DNA from: Streptomyces tsukubensis
GTDB lineage: Bacteria; Actinomycetota; Actinomycetes; Streptomycetales; Streptomycetaceae
Direction: 5' to 3'
Length of the DNA: 64,000 bases
Assembly: GCF_003932715.1 (NCBI RefSeq)
Contig: NZ_CP020700.1
Span: 744,001 to 808,000 of the forward strand
A model generated the notes under the pieces. It saw nothing but the letters and a program-made list of their open reading frames with translations, ran no database searches and had not been told where the DNA came from. Position numbers and translations under genes: made by a program. Positions 43,474-52,068 of the stretch are shown here, piece after piece (position 1 is the stretch's first letter; the number at the start of each line of letters is the position of its first letter).

Positions 43474-43503
43474 CACCGGGGCCCGCGGCTACGGGCCCCG
43501 GTG
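43474..43503. terminator. Bidirectional hairpin terminator
   Basis: CACCGGGGCCCG pairs perfectly with CGGGCCCCGGTG over 12 bp with a 6-nt loop, between the TetR gene and the convergent LVIVD gene. Confidence 0.85.
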
Positions 43504-43537
43504 GTCACCGGAGTTCAACCGTCAGGATTCAGACGAC

Positions 43538-45067
43538 TCAGTCGTCGTCGTGGTCGTCATCGTCGTCGTCGTCGAAGTAGTCCGGCTGGGTCTGGACGTT
43601 GAGCTCGTCCAGCCTGATCTTCTTCGCCGGGTCCGTACGCCTGTCGTTGATCTTCAGGACGTCCAGGCCCTTGACCATGTCGTTGGAGTAGACGTAGCCG
43701 TTGTAGTAGTACGCCGACCAGGTCCCCCCGCCGATGAAGTCGGTGGCCGAGAGCGGCCCGCGCTCGAAGTAGCCGATCTCCTTCGGCTTCGACGAGTCGG
43801 TGAAGTCCCAGAAGGAGACACCGCCCTGGTACCAGGACTGGACCATGATGTCGCGGCCCTTGACCGGGATGATCGACCCGTTGTGGGCGACGCAGTTCTC
43901 GTTGATGGCCTGGTGGCGCGGGATCTTGTAGTAGCTGCGGAAGACGAGCTTGCGCTTGTCTCCCTTGCCGACGAGGTCGTAGATGCCGTTCGCACCGCGG
44001 TTGGGACCGATCTCCGCGTTGCAGGTGGCCGAGCCGCCGCCGCCCAGCTCGTCCGTGAAGACGACCTTGTCGGTGTCCTGGTTGAAGGTGGCCGAGTGCC
44101 AGAACGCGAAGTTCACGTTGTCCTGCACGCGGTCGATGACCTTCGGCTTCTCCGGGTTCTTGATGGAGAAGATGATGCCGTCGCCCATGCAGGCGCCGGC
44201 CGCGAGGTCCTTCGACGGGAGCACGGTGATGTCGTGGCAGCCGGTCGTCTTGGAGACGCCCGGGTTGGTCGGACCACCGGGGTTGCCGCCGCCGTCCGGG
44301 CCCTCACCGGGGAAGAGCACCGGGAAGCCGACGAGCTTCGCCTGCTGGGGCGCCTTGTAGGGCACCTTGATGACGGAGATGCCGTCGTGCGGCGGCTGGC
44401 AGTCGGGGAAGGCCGCGTTCGGCGAGTACGAGGAGACGTACACGTAGAGGTTGCGGCCGTCCGGCACCAGGGTGTTGGTGTGCGAACCACAGGCGGTCTC
44501 GACGGCGGCGACGTACTTCGGGTTGCGCTTGTCGCTGATGTCGAAGACCTTGATGCCCTCCCACGAGTCCTTGACCGTCTGCGACTGCGACGTGCTGTTG
44601 CACGAGTTGTCGCTGCGGGAGGAGTCGGTGGACAGGACGAGCAGGTTCCCGGAGACGGAGATGTCGTTCTGGCTGCCCGGGCAGAGCACCTGCGCGACGG
44701 TCTTCGGGGACCTCGGATTGGATATGTCGAAGATCCGGAACCCGTCGTAGTTACCGGCGTAGGCGTACTTCCCCTGGAACGCGATGTCCGAGTTCGTACC
44801 CTTGAGGGTGTCCTTGGGGATGTTCGCCAGATGCTCGACGTTGGAGCTGCGGACTATCTCGTCCACGCCGGGTATGTCACCGCTCTGGATGGCGGAACGG
44901 ACCGCGGCCTCCTGGCTGTTGGTGGCCTCCTTCTGAACGGGGGCGTCCCCGGGGTCGGGTGTGGCGGCGGCGGGTGCCGCCGTCAGCAGGGCCGCCATCA
45001 GCCCGGCCGCGGCCGCCGCCACGCCCAGACGTCTGCGCCGCACTCGTGTGGTGTGCAACAGGGTCAC
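43538..45067 (-). CDS. Secreted LVIVD-repeat beta-propeller protein with poly-Asp C-terminus
   Basis: From GTG 45067 behind GAGGGAGG the product is 509 residues. It has a Sec signal peptide (RRRRLGVAAAAAGLMAALLT, cleavage near 35). The mature part holds LVIVD-type repeats with the wording GFRIFDISNPRSPK, GIKVFDISDKRNPKYV and GVSFWDFTDSSKPKEIG, a beta-propeller seen in surface proteins. The C-terminus is a striking run of seven Asp, one His and three Asp. That tail should bind cations. The gene faces a DUF305 lipoprotein gene, and both encode envelope proteins. Several Cys (GSHTNT, DCQPP, TTGCHD, AGACMGDG, TCNAE) allow disulfides. Confidence 0.88.
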   Translation of the reverse strand: MTLLHTTRVRRRRLGVAAAAAGLMAALLTAAPAAATPDPGDAPVQKEATNSQEAAVRSAIQSGDIPGVDEIVRSSNVEHLANIPKDTLKGTNSDIAFQGKYAYAGNYDGFRIFDISNPRSPKTVAQVLCPGSQNDISVSGNLLVLSTDSSRSDNSCNSTSQSQTVKDSWEGIKVFDISDKRNPKYVAAVETACGSHTNTLVPDGRNLYVYVSSYSPNAAFPDCQPPHDGISVIKVPYKAPQQAKLVGFPVLFPGEGPDGGGNPGGPTNPGVSKTTGCHDITVLPSKDLAAGACMGDGIIFSIKNPEKPKVIDRVQDNVNFAFWHSATFNQDTDKVVFTDELGGGGSATCNAEIGPNRGANGIYDLVGKGDKRKLVFRSYYKIPRHQAINENCVAHNGSIIPVKGRDIMVQSWYQGGVSFWDFTDSSKPKEIGYFERGPLSATDFIGGGTWSAYYYNGYVYSNDMVKGLDVLKINDRRTDPAKKIRLDELNVQTQPDYFDDDDDDDHDDD

Positions 45068-45116
45068 TGCGTCCTCCCTCGTCTCCGTTCGCTTCGAACG
45101 GTTCAGACACCACGGA

Positions 45117-45144
45117 AGTATTGTGCCTAGCATGCGCATTTCAA
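45117..45144 (-). promoter_or_regulatory. Sigma-70-type promoter of the LVIVD gene
   Basis: On the minus strand TTGAAA (45139-45144) and AATACT (45117-45122) are 16 bp apart in an AT-rich stretch, about 50 bp upstream of the GTG. Confidence 0.45.
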
Positions 45145-45190
45145 TAGATGGAAACACACACGTCATGAAAGTTTTTGATCATTAGGTCGG

Positions 45191-45206
45191 GGAACTGTTC
45201 CGGAAC
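45191..45206. promoter_or_regulatory. Overlapping palindromes before the DUF305 gene
   Basis: GGAACTGTTCC and GTTCCGGAAC overlap to give three alternating GGAAC/GTTCC half-sites. The element lies 37 bp upstream of the DUF305 GTG, as expected for an operator. Confidence 0.5.
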
Positions 45207-45242
45207 GACCCCCCGCACCACCCCGAACCCCTGGAGGTCCCC

Positions 45243-45941
45243 GTGTTCACCCACCGTCCGGCCGCGGGCAGCCGCAGACCCGTTCTCCTCGCGGCGACCG
45301 TCCTGGCCGCCGTACTCGCCCTGAGTGCCTGCGAATCGGACGGCGGCGGCTCCGACTCGGCCAAGAAGCCCGGCACTTCGGGCACGGCGACCGGTTCCGT
45401 AGTAGCACCGGGCAAGCCGGGCGAACCGGCGAAGACCCTCTCGCCCGAACAGGCCGCGAAGGCCCTGCCCGACGACAGCCCCAACGCCGCCGACTTCTCC
45501 TATGCCGAGATGATGGTCGTGCACCACGCCCAGGCCCTGACGATGACCGCCCTGGTACCGGAGCGGGCCGAGTCCAAGCAGGTCAAGGGCGTGGCGGACC
45601 GGATCTCGGCGGCGCAGAAGCCGGAGATCGACGCGATGAACGGCTGGCTGAAGCGATTCGCCGACCAGCGTCCGAAGGGCAGCGGCGGACACGGTCACGG
45701 CCACGGCGACCCGGCGACCATGCCCGGAATGGCCACCGATGCCCAGTTGGCCCAGTTGCGGGCGGCGAAGGGCAAGGCCTTCGACCAGCTCTTCCTGAAG
45801 CTGATGATCACCCATCACGACGGTGCGGTCAGCATGGCCGCCGACGCCCTCTCGGACGGCCGGAACACCCTGGTCCAGGAGATGGCCAACGACGTCATCT
45901 CGCAGCAGTCGGCCGAGATCGGCAGGATGCGCAAGATGTGA
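45243..45941 (+). CDS. DUF305 family lipoprotein
   Basis: The 232-residue product (GTG start) has a lipobox LALSAC with Cys30 and is expected to be a membrane-anchored lipoprotein. Two DUF305 helices follow: SYAEMMVVHHAQALTMTAL and FDQLFLKLMITHHDGAVSM, each with HH pairs and Met residues that can bind copper or other metal. A His/Gly-rich linker GGHGHGHGDPATMPGMAT separates them. DUF305 proteins are widely linked to copper. It is divergent from the LVIVD gene. Confidence 0.92.
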   Translation: MFTHRPAAGSRRPVLLAATVLAAVLALSACESDGGGSDSAKKPGTSGTATGSVVAPGKPGEPAKTLSPEQAAKALPDDSPNAADFSYAEMMVVHHAQALTMTALVPERAESKQVKGVADRISAAQKPEIDAMNGWLKRFADQRPKGSGGHGHGHGDPATMPGMATDAQLAQLRAAKGKAFDQLFLKLMITHHDGAVSMAADALSDGRNTLVQEMANDVISQQSAEIGRMRKM

Positions 45942-46049
45942 CCCGCGGGGCCGGGCGGTCACCGGGCGGCACGGCCTCCCCGGCGCCGGGGCTCCCGGGG
46001 GACGTCCGGCGGTGCCATGCTGGAAGCCCCTGCGGGAAGGAGCGCGCGC

Positions 46050-47438
46050 GTGCTTCGTATCGCCGTCGTCGGATCGGGCCCCAGCGGGGTCTACACCGCG
46101 CAGGGGCTGGTCCAGCAGACCCGGGTGCCCGGAATCCGGGTACACGTCCTGGACCGGCTGCCCTGCCCCTACGGACTGGTGCGCTACGGGGTCGCCCCCG
46201 ACCACGAGAAGATCAAATCGCTGCAGCACAACCTCCGGGGCGTGCTCACCGACGAGCGGATCACCTTCCTCGGGAATGTGGAGGCCGGGGCGCCGGGCCT
46301 GGCGCCCGCAGAGCTGCTGGAGCTGTACCACGCCGTCGTGTACTGCGTCGGCGCGTCCCGGGACCGCAGGCTCGGCATCCCGGGCGAGGAGCTGCCCGGC
46401 AGCTACTCCGCGACCGACTTCGTCTCCTGGTACAGCGCCCATCCCGACGCCCCGGCCGGTGACTTCACCGGCCCGGCGCTCACCGCCCGCAGCGCCGTCG
46501 TGATCGGGGTCGGCAACGTCGCCGTCGACGTGGCCCGGATCCTCGCCCGGAGCGCCGCTGAACTGCACCCCACCGATGTGCCGCAGGGCGCGCTGGGCGC
46601 CCTCGCCCTCAGCACCGTGCGCGAGGTGCACATGGTGGGCAGGCGCGGCCCGTCCCAGGCCCGGTTCACCACCAAGGAGCTGCGGGAGCTGGGTGCGCTG
46701 CCGTCGGCGGCGGCGGTCGTCGACCCGGCGGAGCTGGCGCTGGATCCCGTATACAACTCCCCGGCCGCGGCGGCCGCGCTCCCCGTGGTCCAGCGGCGGA
46801 ATCTGGAGGTACTGCGCGGCTGGGCGGCGGACGGGGCCCGGGAGGCGGGGCGGCGGATCGCGTTGCGGTTCTTCCTCCGCCCGGTGGAGCTGCTGGAGCG
46901 GGGCGGCCGGGTCGCCGCCGTACGGTTCGAGCGGACCGCCCCGGACGGCGAGGGCGGAGTCCGGGGTACGGACCGCTACGAGGACGTCCCGGCGCAGCTG
47001 GTGCTGCGGGCCGTGGGCTACCGGGGCGAGCCGCTGCCCGGCCTGCCGTTCGACGAACGTGCGGGCACGGTCCCGCACACCGCAGGGCGGGTGCTGCGCG
47101 ACGGGCTGCCGTCGCCGGGCGAGTACGTGGCGGGGTGGATCAAACGCGGTCCGACGGGCGTCATCGGCACCAATCGGCCGTGCGCCCGCGAGACCGTGGA
47201 ATCCCTGCTCGCCGACGCCCCCGCCCTGGCCGCCCGGCAGCCGGCCGAGGAGGATCCGGTGGCCCGGCTGCGGGCGGCCGGTCACCGCCCCGTGCCGTGG
47301 CCCGGGTGGCTCGCCATCGAAGAGGCGGAGGCCGCCCTGGGCGCCTCGCTGGGGCGGCGGTCGGTGAAGATCCCCGACTGGGAAGGACTGCTGGCGGCGG
47401 CGGACGGGGCGGGCCGCCCCGGGCACGCGGCGAGCTGA
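46050..47438 (+). CDS. fprA: NADP-dependent ferredoxin/adrenodoxin reductase-like flavoprotein (FprA type)
   Basis: The GTG at 46050 follows AAGGAG and gives 462 residues. It matches FprA/adrenodoxin reductase: VVGSGPSGVYTAQGL (FAD), LVRYGVAPDHEKIK, GVGNVAVDVARIL (NADP loop), VHMVGRRGPSQARFT and the C-terminal GWIKRGPTGVIGTNR. These enzymes pass electrons from NADPH to ferredoxins that serve P450s and other enzymes. No ferredoxin gene lies next to it. It stands alone, with a repeat-bearing intergenic region behind it. Confidence 0.92.
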   Translation: MLRIAVVGSGPSGVYTAQGLVQQTRVPGIRVHVLDRLPCPYGLVRYGVAPDHEKIKSLQHNLRGVLTDERITFLGNVEAGAPGLAPAELLELYHAVVYCVGASRDRRLGIPGEELPGSYSATDFVSWYSAHPDAPAGDFTGPALTARSAVVIGVGNVAVDVARILARSAAELHPTDVPQGALGALALSTVREVHMVGRRGPSQARFTTKELRELGALPSAAAVVDPAELALDPVYNSPAAAAALPVVQRRNLEVLRGWAADGAREAGRRIALRFFLRPVELLERGGRVAAVRFERTAPDGEGGVRGTDRYEDVPAQLVLRAVGYRGEPLPGLPFDERAGTVPHTAGRVLRDGLPSPGEYVAGWIKRGPTGVIGTNRPCARETVESLLADAPALAARQPAEEDPVARLRAAGHRPVPWPGWLAIEEAEAALGASLGRRSVKIPDWEGLLAAADGAGRPGHAAS

Positions 47439-47448
47439 CCGGGCGGGG

Positions 47449-47477
47449 GCGCGGGGCTCCCGACCGTACCGCCGCGC
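47449..47477. repeat. 29-nt intergenic repeat, copy 1
   Basis: This element begins GCGCGG and ends CCGCGC, so its ends are inverted; its centre is GGCTCCCGACCGTACCG. A second copy with one mismatch lies at 47527-47555. Confidence 0.6.
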
Positions 47478-47526
47478 CGGACTCCGCCGCGACCGGGGGC
47501 CAGGCGCCCGTTCCTCCCCGCACCCG

Positions 47527-47555
47527 GCGCGGGGCTCCCGCCCGTACCGCCGCGC
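47527..47555. repeat. 29-nt intergenic repeat, copy 2
   Basis: This copy matches 28 of 29 positions of copy 1, with C replacing A at position 15, 78 bp downstream. Both copies can fold into a hairpin through their GCGCGG/CCGCGC ends. Confidence 0.6.
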
Positions 47556-47656
47556 ACCCCTTCCGGCCTGCGGGGACGCGGTTCCGCGGGCCGCTGTCGG
47601 TGGCTGGGTGCAGACTGGCCCGTATCCAGGACGAAGGCGTCGGGAGGTGCGAGGAC

Positions 47657-48739
47657 ATGACCGGAGTGCTGCTCGCCGTAGGGACGCGCAAGGGGCTGTT
47701 CACCGGCCGCCGCCGGGAGGGGCGGTGGGAGCTGTCCGGACCGTTCCTGCCCGCCCGGGCGGTGTACGCGGTCGCGATCGACACCCGGGGCTCCGTCCCC
47801 CGGCTGCTGGCGGGCGCCGACAGCGCGCACTGGGGCCCGTCCGTCTTCCACTCGGACGATCTGGGCGGCACCTGGACCGAACCGGACCGGCCCGCGGTGG
47901 CCTTCCCCCGGGACACCGGGGCATCGCTGGAGCGGGTGTGGCAGCTCCATCCGGCGGCGGGCGAACCGGACGTGGTGTACGCGGGGGCGGAGCCGGCGGC
48001 CCTGTTCCGTTCGGAGGACCGCGGTGAGACCTTCACGCTCGTCCGGCCTCTCTGGGAGCATCCGACCCGCTCGCGGTGGCAGCCCGGCGGCGGCGGGGAG
48101 GCGGTGCACACGGTGGTGACGGACCGCCGGGATCCCGCGGCGGTGACGGTCGCGGTGTCCGCTGCCGGGGTGTTCAGGTCCCGGGACGCCGGGGCGAGCT
48201 GGGCCCCGTCCAACGACGGCGTTTCGGCGGTCTTCCTGCCCGACCCGCACCCGGAGTTCGGACAGTGCGTGCACAAGATCGCCCAGGACGCGGGCGACCT
48301 CGACCGGCTCTATCTCCAGAACCACTGGGGCGTCTACCGCAGCGACGACGCGGGCGCCCGGTGGACGGACATCGGCGCCGGACTGCCGTCCGACTTCGGG
48401 TTCGCGGTGGCCGCGCATCCGCACCGCCCGGACACCGCCTACGTGTTCCCGATCGCGGCGGACGGCGACCGGGTGCCCGCCGGACACCGCTGCCGGGTCT
48501 TCCGTACCCCCGACGCGGGCGCGAACTGGGAGCCCCTCACGGCCGGACTGCCGTCGGGCGACCACTTCGGGACGGTGCTCCGCGACGCCCTGTGCACGGA
48601 CGACGCGGACCCGGCGGGCGTGTACTTCGGCAATCGCAACGGCGAGCTGTACGCAAGCGCGGACGACGGCGACAGCTGGCAGCAGGTGGCCGCGCATCTG
48701 CCGGACGTGCTCTGTGTGAGGGCGGCGACCGTGGACTGA
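47657..48739 (+). CDS. BNR/sialidase-like beta-propeller repeat protein
   Basis: The 360-residue product starts at ATG 47657. Repeats of the BNR (Asp-box) type occur: SDDLGGTWTE, SEDRGETFTL, SRDAGASWAP, SDDAGARWTD, TPDAGANWEP and SADDGDSWQQ, at roughly 50-60-residue spacing, the mark of a sialidase-like or WD40-like beta-propeller. No catalytic sialidase residues or signal peptide are visible. It is probably a cytosolic scaffold or a degenerate hydrolase; function unknown. Confidence 0.87.
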   Translation: MTGVLLAVGTRKGLFTGRRREGRWELSGPFLPARAVYAVAIDTRGSVPRLLAGADSAHWGPSVFHSDDLGGTWTEPDRPAVAFPRDTGASLERVWQLHPAAGEPDVVYAGAEPAALFRSEDRGETFTLVRPLWEHPTRSRWQPGGGGEAVHTVVTDRRDPAAVTVAVSAAGVFRSRDAGASWAPSNDGVSAVFLPDPHPEFGQCVHKIAQDAGDLDRLYLQNHWGVYRSDDAGARWTDIGAGLPSDFGFAVAAHPHRPDTAYVFPIAADGDRVPAGHRCRVFRTPDAGANWEPLTAGLPSGDHFGTVLRDALCTDDADPAGVYFGNRNGELYASADDGDSWQQVAAHLPDVLCVRAATVD

Positions 48740-48842
48740 GCGGCGGACGCCACGGGCCCGGCGGGACGGCTGTCGCAGGGGCCCGAGGCAATCGGCACAT
48801 GACCTGGGGACAGCCGTGATTCGACCAGTAGAGTGACGAACC

Positions 48843-49523
48843 GTGACTGCACGACGGCCTTTGAACGAAATTGTGGAACCGGGCTGGGCCAAGGCCCTGG
48901 AACCGGTGGCGGACCGCATCGCCGCGATGGGGGACTTCCTGCGGACGGAGGTCGCCGAGGGGAGAACGTACCTCCCGGCGGGCGCCCATGTCCTGAGGGC
49001 CTTCCAGCAGCCCTTCGACGACGTACGCGTCCTGATCGTCGGCCAGGACCCCTATCCGACCCCGGGGCACGCCGTGGGGCTGAGCTTCTCCGTGGCGCCG
49101 GACGTCCAGCCGGTGCCGAAGAGCCTGGACAACATCTTCTGGGAGATGCACAAGGACCTGGGCCACCCGCGGCCGTCGAACGGCGATCTCACCCCGTGGG
49201 CGGAGCAGGGCGTACTGCTGCTGAACCGTTCGCTGACCACCGCGCCCCGCAAACCGGCCGCGCATCGCGGGAAGGGCTGGGAAGAGGTCACCGAGCAGGC
49301 GATCCGGGCCCTGGTGGACCGGGGCAAGCCGCTGGTGTCGATCCTGTGGGGGCGGGACGCGCGCAATCTGCGCCCGCTGCTCGGCAGCCTGCCCGCCATC
49401 GAGTCGGCGCACCCCTCCCCCATGTCGGCGGACCGGGGCTTCTTCGGCTCCCGGCCCTTCAGCCGGGCCAACGAGCTGCTGGAGCAGCAGGGGTCGACTC
49501 CGGTCGAGTGGAAGCTGCCATGA
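48843..49523 (+). CDS. ung: Uracil-DNA glycosylase (family 1)
   Basis: The 226-residue protein (GTG start) carries the UDG motif 1 [17 protein letters not shown], the uracil-binding region LLLNRSLTT, and motif [17 protein letters not shown] containing the catalytic-loop His. The usual GQDPYH is GQDPYP here, as in many actinobacterial enzymes. It removes uracil from DNA to start base excision repair. Its last codons overlap the ATG of the next gene (ATGA). Confidence 0.94.
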   Translation: MTARRPLNEIVEPGWAKALEPVADRIAAMGDFLRTEVAEGRTYLPAGAHVLRAFQQPFDDVRVLIVGQDPYPTPGHAVGLSFSVAPDVQPVPKSLDNIFWEMHKDLGHPRPSNGDLTPWAEQGVLLLNRSLTTAPRKPAAHRGKGWEEVTEQAIRALVDRGKPLVSILWGRDARNLRPLLGSLPAIESAHPSPMSADRGFFGSRPFSRANELLEQQGSTPVEWKLP

Positions 49524-50533
49524 CCCCGGGCGCCGGGTCCTGGGTCGTCGGGGTCGACTCCGGCGGCTCGGGGCTGCGGGTGGCCCTGGCCGAGGTGACG
49601 GCCCGGGGCCCGGGCCCGGCGGAGACCGCCGTGTCCCGGACCCCGGTGCGCACCGGGGAGGCGGGGATCGACGCCCGGCACCTGCTGGAGCAGTTGCTGC
49701 CGATGGTGCACGGGCTGCGGGGCCGCGGCGGTGCGGGCGGCGCCCGGCCCGTGGCTGCGGTGGCGGTGGGCGCCGCGGGCATGGCCACGCTCGGCGGGCA
49801 GTTGCGGGCGGAGCTGCCCGGCGCGCTCGAAGAGGCCCTCGGGATCCGCGGTCTTGCGCTCGCCGCCGATGCCGTGACCGCCTACGCCGGGGCCCTCGGG
49901 CAGCGGCCGGGGGCGGTCGTCGCCGCGGGCACCGGGATGGTCGCGGTCGGCACGGATCTGACGGAGTGGCGGCGCGCCGACGGCTGGGGTCATCTGCTGG
50001 GCGACTGCGGCGGCGGGGCGTGGCTGGGCCGTGCGGGCCTGGAGGCCGCGCTCCGGGCCCATGACGGGCGGCGGGGCGGCTCCGCGGCGCTGCTGGCCGC
50101 GGCGGAGAGCGTGTTCGGTCCGCCTGCCGGGCTCCCGGGGCAGTTGTACCCGCGGACGGACCGCCCGGCGGTCCTGGCGTCGTTCGCCCCCGAGGTCGCC
50201 CGGTGCGCGGCGGAGGGCGACGCGGTGGCGACCGGGATCCTCGCGGAGGCAGCACGCCGGATCGCCGACGCCGCGGAGGCGGTATGCCCCCGGGAGACCG
50301 GCCGGGAGGTGGAGATCGCGCTGACGGGCGGGCTGTTGCGGATCGGGGACCCCCTTCTCGTACCCCTCCTGGCGGAGCTGACGGACCGTCTGCCGGGGGC
50401 CCGGGTGGTACCGCCCGCGGGCGATCCGCTGTCGGGCGCCCTGTCGATCGCCGCGGCCCTGGCCACCGGTTCCCTGCAGCTCCCGGGCGATCCGGCGATG
50501 CTGCATCTCGCCGGGCCGGGCGGCGCGGTGTGA
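49520..50533 (+). CDS. N-acetylglucosamine kinase-like BadF/BadG/BcrA/BcrD ATPase
   Basis: The 337-residue product begins [20 protein letters not shown]; the ATPase phosphate-1 loop is [13 protein letters not shown], phosphate-2 region is [10 protein letters not shown] and the adenosine/connecting loop is [14 protein letters not shown]. This is the family of eukaryote-type N-acetylglucosamine kinase. It likely phosphorylates an amino sugar. It overlaps ung by 4 bp (ATGA), so translation is coupled, an odd pairing of DNA repair and sugar metabolism. Its closest other amino-sugar signal in the window is the DasR-like site at 53184. Confidence 0.88.
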   Translation: MTPGAGSWVVGVDSGGSGLRVALAEVTARGPGPAETAVSRTPVRTGEAGIDARHLLEQLLPMVHGLRGRGGAGGARPVAAVAVGAAGMATLGGQLRAELPGALEEALGIRGLALAADAVTAYAGALGQRPGAVVAAGTGMVAVGTDLTEWRRADGWGHLLGDCGGGAWLGRAGLEAALRAHDGRRGGSAALLAAAESVFGPPAGLPGQLYPRTDRPAVLASFAPEVARCAAEGDAVATGILAEAARRIADAAEAVCPRETGREVEIALTGGLLRIGDPLLVPLLAELTDRLPGARVVPPAGDPLSGALSIAAALATGSLQLPGDPAMLHLAGPGGAV

Positions 50534-50781
50534 CGGCCGCCGGGCGCGGGCCCGGCCGGCCGGCGCGTCCGTACAACTGCGCGGCGCGCCCGGAGGAGTG
50601 TGCGGGCCGGGGCGTCCGTCCGTTCGCCCCCGTGCGGGACACCCGGGGAGCACGGGGCCTCCGAGGTGACAGACCGGGACAGACGAGACGCGCCAAACTC
50701 ATCGGATAAATACGGACAGATGACGTCTGACACCCCCCTCCCCGAACAGCCCCGGGGGTAAAACCAGTAGCATGCGGCGCC

Positions 50782-51834
50782 ATGAGCTCCCCCACTGGGC
50801 CCGCACCCGGCCTGCCTGTACGAATGCCGCGTCCCCGCCAGTCCGGTCGGCACCGCCGCCCGGAGCCCGTGGCCGCCCCCGAAGGCGCGCCCGCGCTGGT
50901 GCTCGCCGTACCCGGTGCCCCGACGCCCGCGGTCAGGGCGCTGGCCGAAGAGATCATAAGCATCGCCCGTTCCGAACTCCCCGGCCTCGACGTCGGCATC
51001 GGCTACCTCGACGGTTACGCCCCCGGGGAGCCCCTGGGCGACGCCGGTCCCGAGGAGACCACCGCCGGTGCGGAGGCCGTGGACGGGCCGCTCGGGGACG
51101 AGACCGACGAGACCGCCGCAGCCTCCGCAGCGCCCGCCGCGGAGGCCTCGGACATCGGCGGCCCGGATCTGGCGACGGTGCTCGCCGGGGTCGCCGCGGT
51201 CCGTGCCGAGCGGTACGAGTTCGCCCGGGCCGCGGGCCGTGAGGTCGCGGAGCCCGAGGGCCCGGCGGCCGTGGTGGTACCGCTGCTGGTGGGCCCCGAC
51301 GCGGCCCTGATGGACCGGATCCGGACGACGGTCGAGCAGAGCGCGGCACCCGTCGGCCTGGCCGATGTGCTGGGCCCGCATCCGCTGCTGGCCGAGGCCG
51401 TGCACGTACGGCTCTCCGAGGCCGGGCTGGCCCGCGCCGACCGGGCCCGGCTGTTCACGGTGGCCACGGCCGCCGACGGCATCGTTCTCGCCACCGTGGG
51501 GGGTGACGAGGCGGTGCGCGCCGCCGGGATCACCGGCATGCTGCTGGCCGCCCGGCTCGCGGTGCCCGTGATGGCCGCCGCGCTCGACCAGGAGGGTTCG
51601 GTCGCCGCGGTCGCGGAGCAGCTGCGCGGCTCCGGTTCGACTCAGCTCGCCCTGGCCCCGTATCTGATCGGCCCGGAACTGCCCGAAGGGCTGCTGGACG
51701 CCGGCCTGAAGGAGGCGGGCGCTCCCGCGGCCGAGGGGCTGGGCGCGTATCCGGCGATCGGCAAGCTGGTGCTGTCGCAGTACACCACCACCCTCGGCAT
51801 CACGCCCGCGCCGCAGGGTGCTCCGGTCCGCTGA
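50782..51834 (+). CDS. CbiX/sirohydrochlorin-chelatase-like protein lacking the catalytic His
   Basis: The 350-residue product has a basic N-terminal tail and then two CbiX-like half domains (about 38-190 and 200-340). In the first, the usual LVAHGS catalytic His motif is replaced by LAVPGAPTP. An acidic Ala/Glu-rich insert (about 90-120) is family-specific. In the second half, VVVPLLVGPDAALMDRIR and LADVLGPHPLLAEAVHVR resemble the chelatase core. With the His lost, metal chelation of sirohydrochlorin is doubtful; it may be a metal-binding or structural relative. It is monocistronic. Confidence 0.8.
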   Translation: MSSPTGPAPGLPVRMPRPRQSGRHRRPEPVAAPEGAPALVLAVPGAPTPAVRALAEEIISIARSELPGLDVGIGYLDGYAPGEPLGDAGPEETTAGAEAVDGPLGDETDETAAASAAPAAEASDIGGPDLATVLAGVAAVRAERYEFARAAGREVAEPEGPAAVVVPLLVGPDAALMDRIRTTVEQSAAPVGLADVLGPHPLLAEAVHVRLSEAGLARADRARLFTVATAADGIVLATVGGDEAVRAAGITGMLLAARLAVPVMAAALDQEGSVAAVAEQLRGSGSTQLALAPYLIGPELPEGLLDAGLKEAGAPAAEGLGAYPAIGKLVLSQYTTTLGITPAPQGAPVR

Positions 51835-51846
51835 GCCACGGGCGGT

Positions 51847-51903
51847 CCGGGCCCGGGCGTGTCGCGTTCCGGGGTCCGGACCGTGCGGCGCGCCCGGGCC
51901 CGG
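51847..51903. terminator. Hairpin after the CbiX-like gene
   Basis: CCGGGCCCGGGCG (51847-51859) pairs perfectly with CGCCCGGGCCCGG (51891-51903). The 31-nt loop contains GGTCCGGACC, which can form a second small stem. Confidence 0.6.
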
Positions 51904-51996
51904 CGCCGTCCTCAGGCCGAAGAGGTCACGGCGCGCCGTCACCCCCTGATCGGAGGCCGGTGCCTCGGGGCCGGAGCACCGTCGGCGCGTCCCGGC

Positions 51997-52056
51997 CATC
52001 CGTTCCGGGGCCGTCCGTTCAGGGGCCGTCCGTTGCGGGGCCGATCGTTCCGGGGC
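51997..52056. repeat. 15-bp tandem repeat, four units
   Basis: Four units of 15 bp are in perfect register: CATCCGTTCCGGGGC, CGTCCGTTCAGGGGC, CGTCCGTTGCGGGGC and CGATCGTTCCGGGGC. They end 12 bp before the lactonase stop. The repeat is intergenic and probably a replication-slippage product. Confidence 0.75.
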
Positions 52057-52068
52057 CCGCGGCGCTGT

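Noticed and set aside
43424..45130. 568-codon plus-strand frame opposite the LVIVD gene
   Set aside because: Antisense to a clear signal-peptide protein with LVIVD repeats; its sequence is a Val/Asp/Gly-rich shadow.
45141..47426. 761-codon minus-strand frame opposite the DUF305 and FprA genes
   Set aside because: It crosses two well-supported plus-strand genes and has no domain of its own.
51997..52056. CRISPR-like array
   Set aside because: The repeats here, at 40121 and at 55067 are contiguous or imperfect tandem repeats without unique spacers, and no cas gene is present.
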